From Kiritimatiellia bacterium (GTDB taxonomy: Bacteria; Verrucomicrobiota; Kiritimatiellia; RFP12; UBA1067), in NCBI GenBank assembly GCA_017385345.1, contig JAFNRY010000289.1, forward strand, positions 1 through 5,757: a DNA stretch of 5,757 bases. The letters are read 5' to 3'. The notes under the pieces were generated by a model, which saw only the letters and a program-made list of their open reading frames with translations, was not told where the DNA came from and did no database searches. Position numbers and translations under genes: made by a program. This document shows, one piece after another, positions 4,980 to 5,757 of the stretch; positions within the stretch are counted from its first letter, which is position 1; every line of letters starts with the position of its first letter.

Positions 4980-5756
4980 TCAAGATGCGGCGTCGCGGCC
5001 GACGCGTTCGCGCAGGAGCGCGGCTATGGCGTCGATGAACGTTTCGCTGTCCGCGGTGGCGGCGGGGCGCGGATCCATCATGGCGGCGAGGTCAGCGGTC
5101 GCCGTGCCGCCAGCGATGGTGTCGAGCGTGGCCTTTTCGAGCTCGTCCGCGAAAGCCGCAAGTTCCGGCGTCGAATCGAGTTCGCCGCGCTTGCGCAGCG
5201 CCCCCGTCCATGCGAAAATCGTCGCCACCGGATTGGTCGAGGTCTTTTCGCCGGCCAGCCGCCTGTAATAGTGGCGCGTCACCGTGCCGTGAGCCGCCTC
5301 GTATTCGAACACGCCGCCGGGCCCGGCCAGGACGCTGGTCATCATCGCAAGAGACCCGAAGGCCGACGCCACCATGTCGCTCATAACATCGCCGTCGTAG
5401 TTCTTCAGCGCCCACACGAAACCGCCCTGCGAACGCACGGCGCGCGCCACGGCGTCGTCTATCAGCGTGTAGAAATACGTTATCCCCGCCGCCTCGAAAC
5501 GTGCGCGATACTCGCTTTCGTAGATCCGGGCGAACGTCTCCTTGAAAACGCCGTCGTACGTCTTCATTATCGTGTCTTTGGTCGAAAACCAGAGGTCGCG
5601 TCCGACCGAAAGAGCGAATTCGAAACACGAACGCGCGAACGAATCGATCGACGAATCCTTGTTGTAGCAGCCCTGCAGGACTCCCGGCCCCTCGAAGGCG
5701 TAGATCGTCGAGCGCTTCTCTTCGCCGCCGCCCTCCGGCGTGAAGACGAGTTCGGC
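4980..5756 (-). CDS. icd: NADP-dependent isocitrate dehydrogenase, eukaryotic-type, N-terminus beyond the window
   Basis: The C-terminal 258 residues of an isocitrate dehydrogenase of the homodimeric class found in eukaryotic cytosol/mitochondria and some bacteria. It oxidatively decarboxylates isocitrate to 2-oxoglutarate, making NADPH. Compared with human IDH1 (414 residues), the fragment starts around residue 165. Visible key residues, in fragment numbering: Lys60 in STKDTI (IDH1 Lys212); metal ligands Asp100 in TLIDD and Asp123 and Asp127 in NYDGDVMSD (IDH1 Asp252, Asp275, Asp279); NADP-binding EAAHGTVTRHY (153-163) and STNPVATIFAW (173-183). The pattern is unlike E. coli Icd. The frame is intact to a TGA stop, and citrate synthase begins 31 bases downstream, an arrangement that links two steps of the oxidative TCA branch. 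The catalytic Tyr and substrate-binding Ser/Arg cluster lie in the missing N-terminal part. Confidence 0.95.
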   Translation of the reverse strand, partial: AELVFTPEGGGEEKRSTIYAFEGPGVLQGCYNKDSSIDSFARSCFEFALSVGRDLWFSTKDTIMKTYDGVFKETFARIYESEYRARFEAAGITYFYTLIDDAVARAVRSQGGFVWALKNYDGDVMSDMVASAFGSLAMMTSVLAGPGGVFEYEAAHGTVTRHYYRRLAGEKTSTNPVATIFAWTGALRKRGELDSTPELAAFADELEKATLDTIAGGTATADLAAMMDPRPAATADSETFIDAIAALLRERVGRDAAS

Positions 5757-5757
5757 C

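Noticed and set aside
1..5757. tRNA, rRNA, CRISPR array, insertion sequence or phage genes.
   Set aside because: Both strands were scanned by eye for T-loop signatures, regularly spaced repeats, and transposase or integrase motifs; none was seen.

Overview
The window looks like a piece of a GC-rich bacterial chromosome carrying housekeeping and accessory metabolism. There are no phage, transposon, plasmid, CRISPR, tRNA or rRNA signals. A eukaryotic-type NADP isocitrate dehydrogenase next to a citrate synthase, a NptA-type Na+/phosphate symporter and a ThrH-type HAD enzyme fit several environmental or gut lineages. The sequence alone does not fix the taxon. The stop codons visible in the intact genes are TGA and TAA.

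Layout. (1) Positions 1-1022, minus strand: a two-gene unit, thrH-like HAD phosphatase/phosphotransferase followed by a TagD-like cytidylyltransferase. The two overlap by 4 bases (ATGA), and the second gene runs off the left edge. (2) Positions 1023-1849: an unusually long divergent intergenic region of about 830 bases. It holds a possible sigma-54-like promoter for thrH, a possible 51-codon small gene on the minus strand, inverted-repeat/hairpin elements, and a strong extended -10 promoter for the next gene. (3) Positions 1850-3532, plus strand: a Na+/phosphate symporter with a C-terminal PhoU-like domain, interrupted in frame by one amber codon (TAG, 2552-2554). (4) Positions 3533-3565: a short convergent gap with a 9-base tandem repeat and a 7-bp hairpin. 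(5) Positions 3566-5757, minus strand: a TCA-cycle pair, isocitrate dehydrogenase (right edge, N-terminus missing) followed 31 bases later by citrate synthase.

How the genes work together. The right-hand pair supplies the entry and the NADPH/2-oxoglutarate steps of the oxidative TCA branch; the aconitase between them is not in view. The left-hand pair probably handles a small phosphorylated alcohol or amino acid and its CDP-activated form, as used in decorating surface glycans or lipids, but the real substrates cannot be read from sequence. The symporter imports or balances phosphate and is independent of both pairs.

The most notable observation is the amber codon. The two halves of the symporter are internal repeats, and the TAG falls exactly where the first repeat has tryptophan (TGG), inside an otherwise identical 11-base stretch. 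A single G-to-A change therefore explains it. Whether this is a nonsense mutation, a sequence error, suppression or a functional split (TAG is followed directly by ATG) is open. I found no convincing novel multi-gene system.
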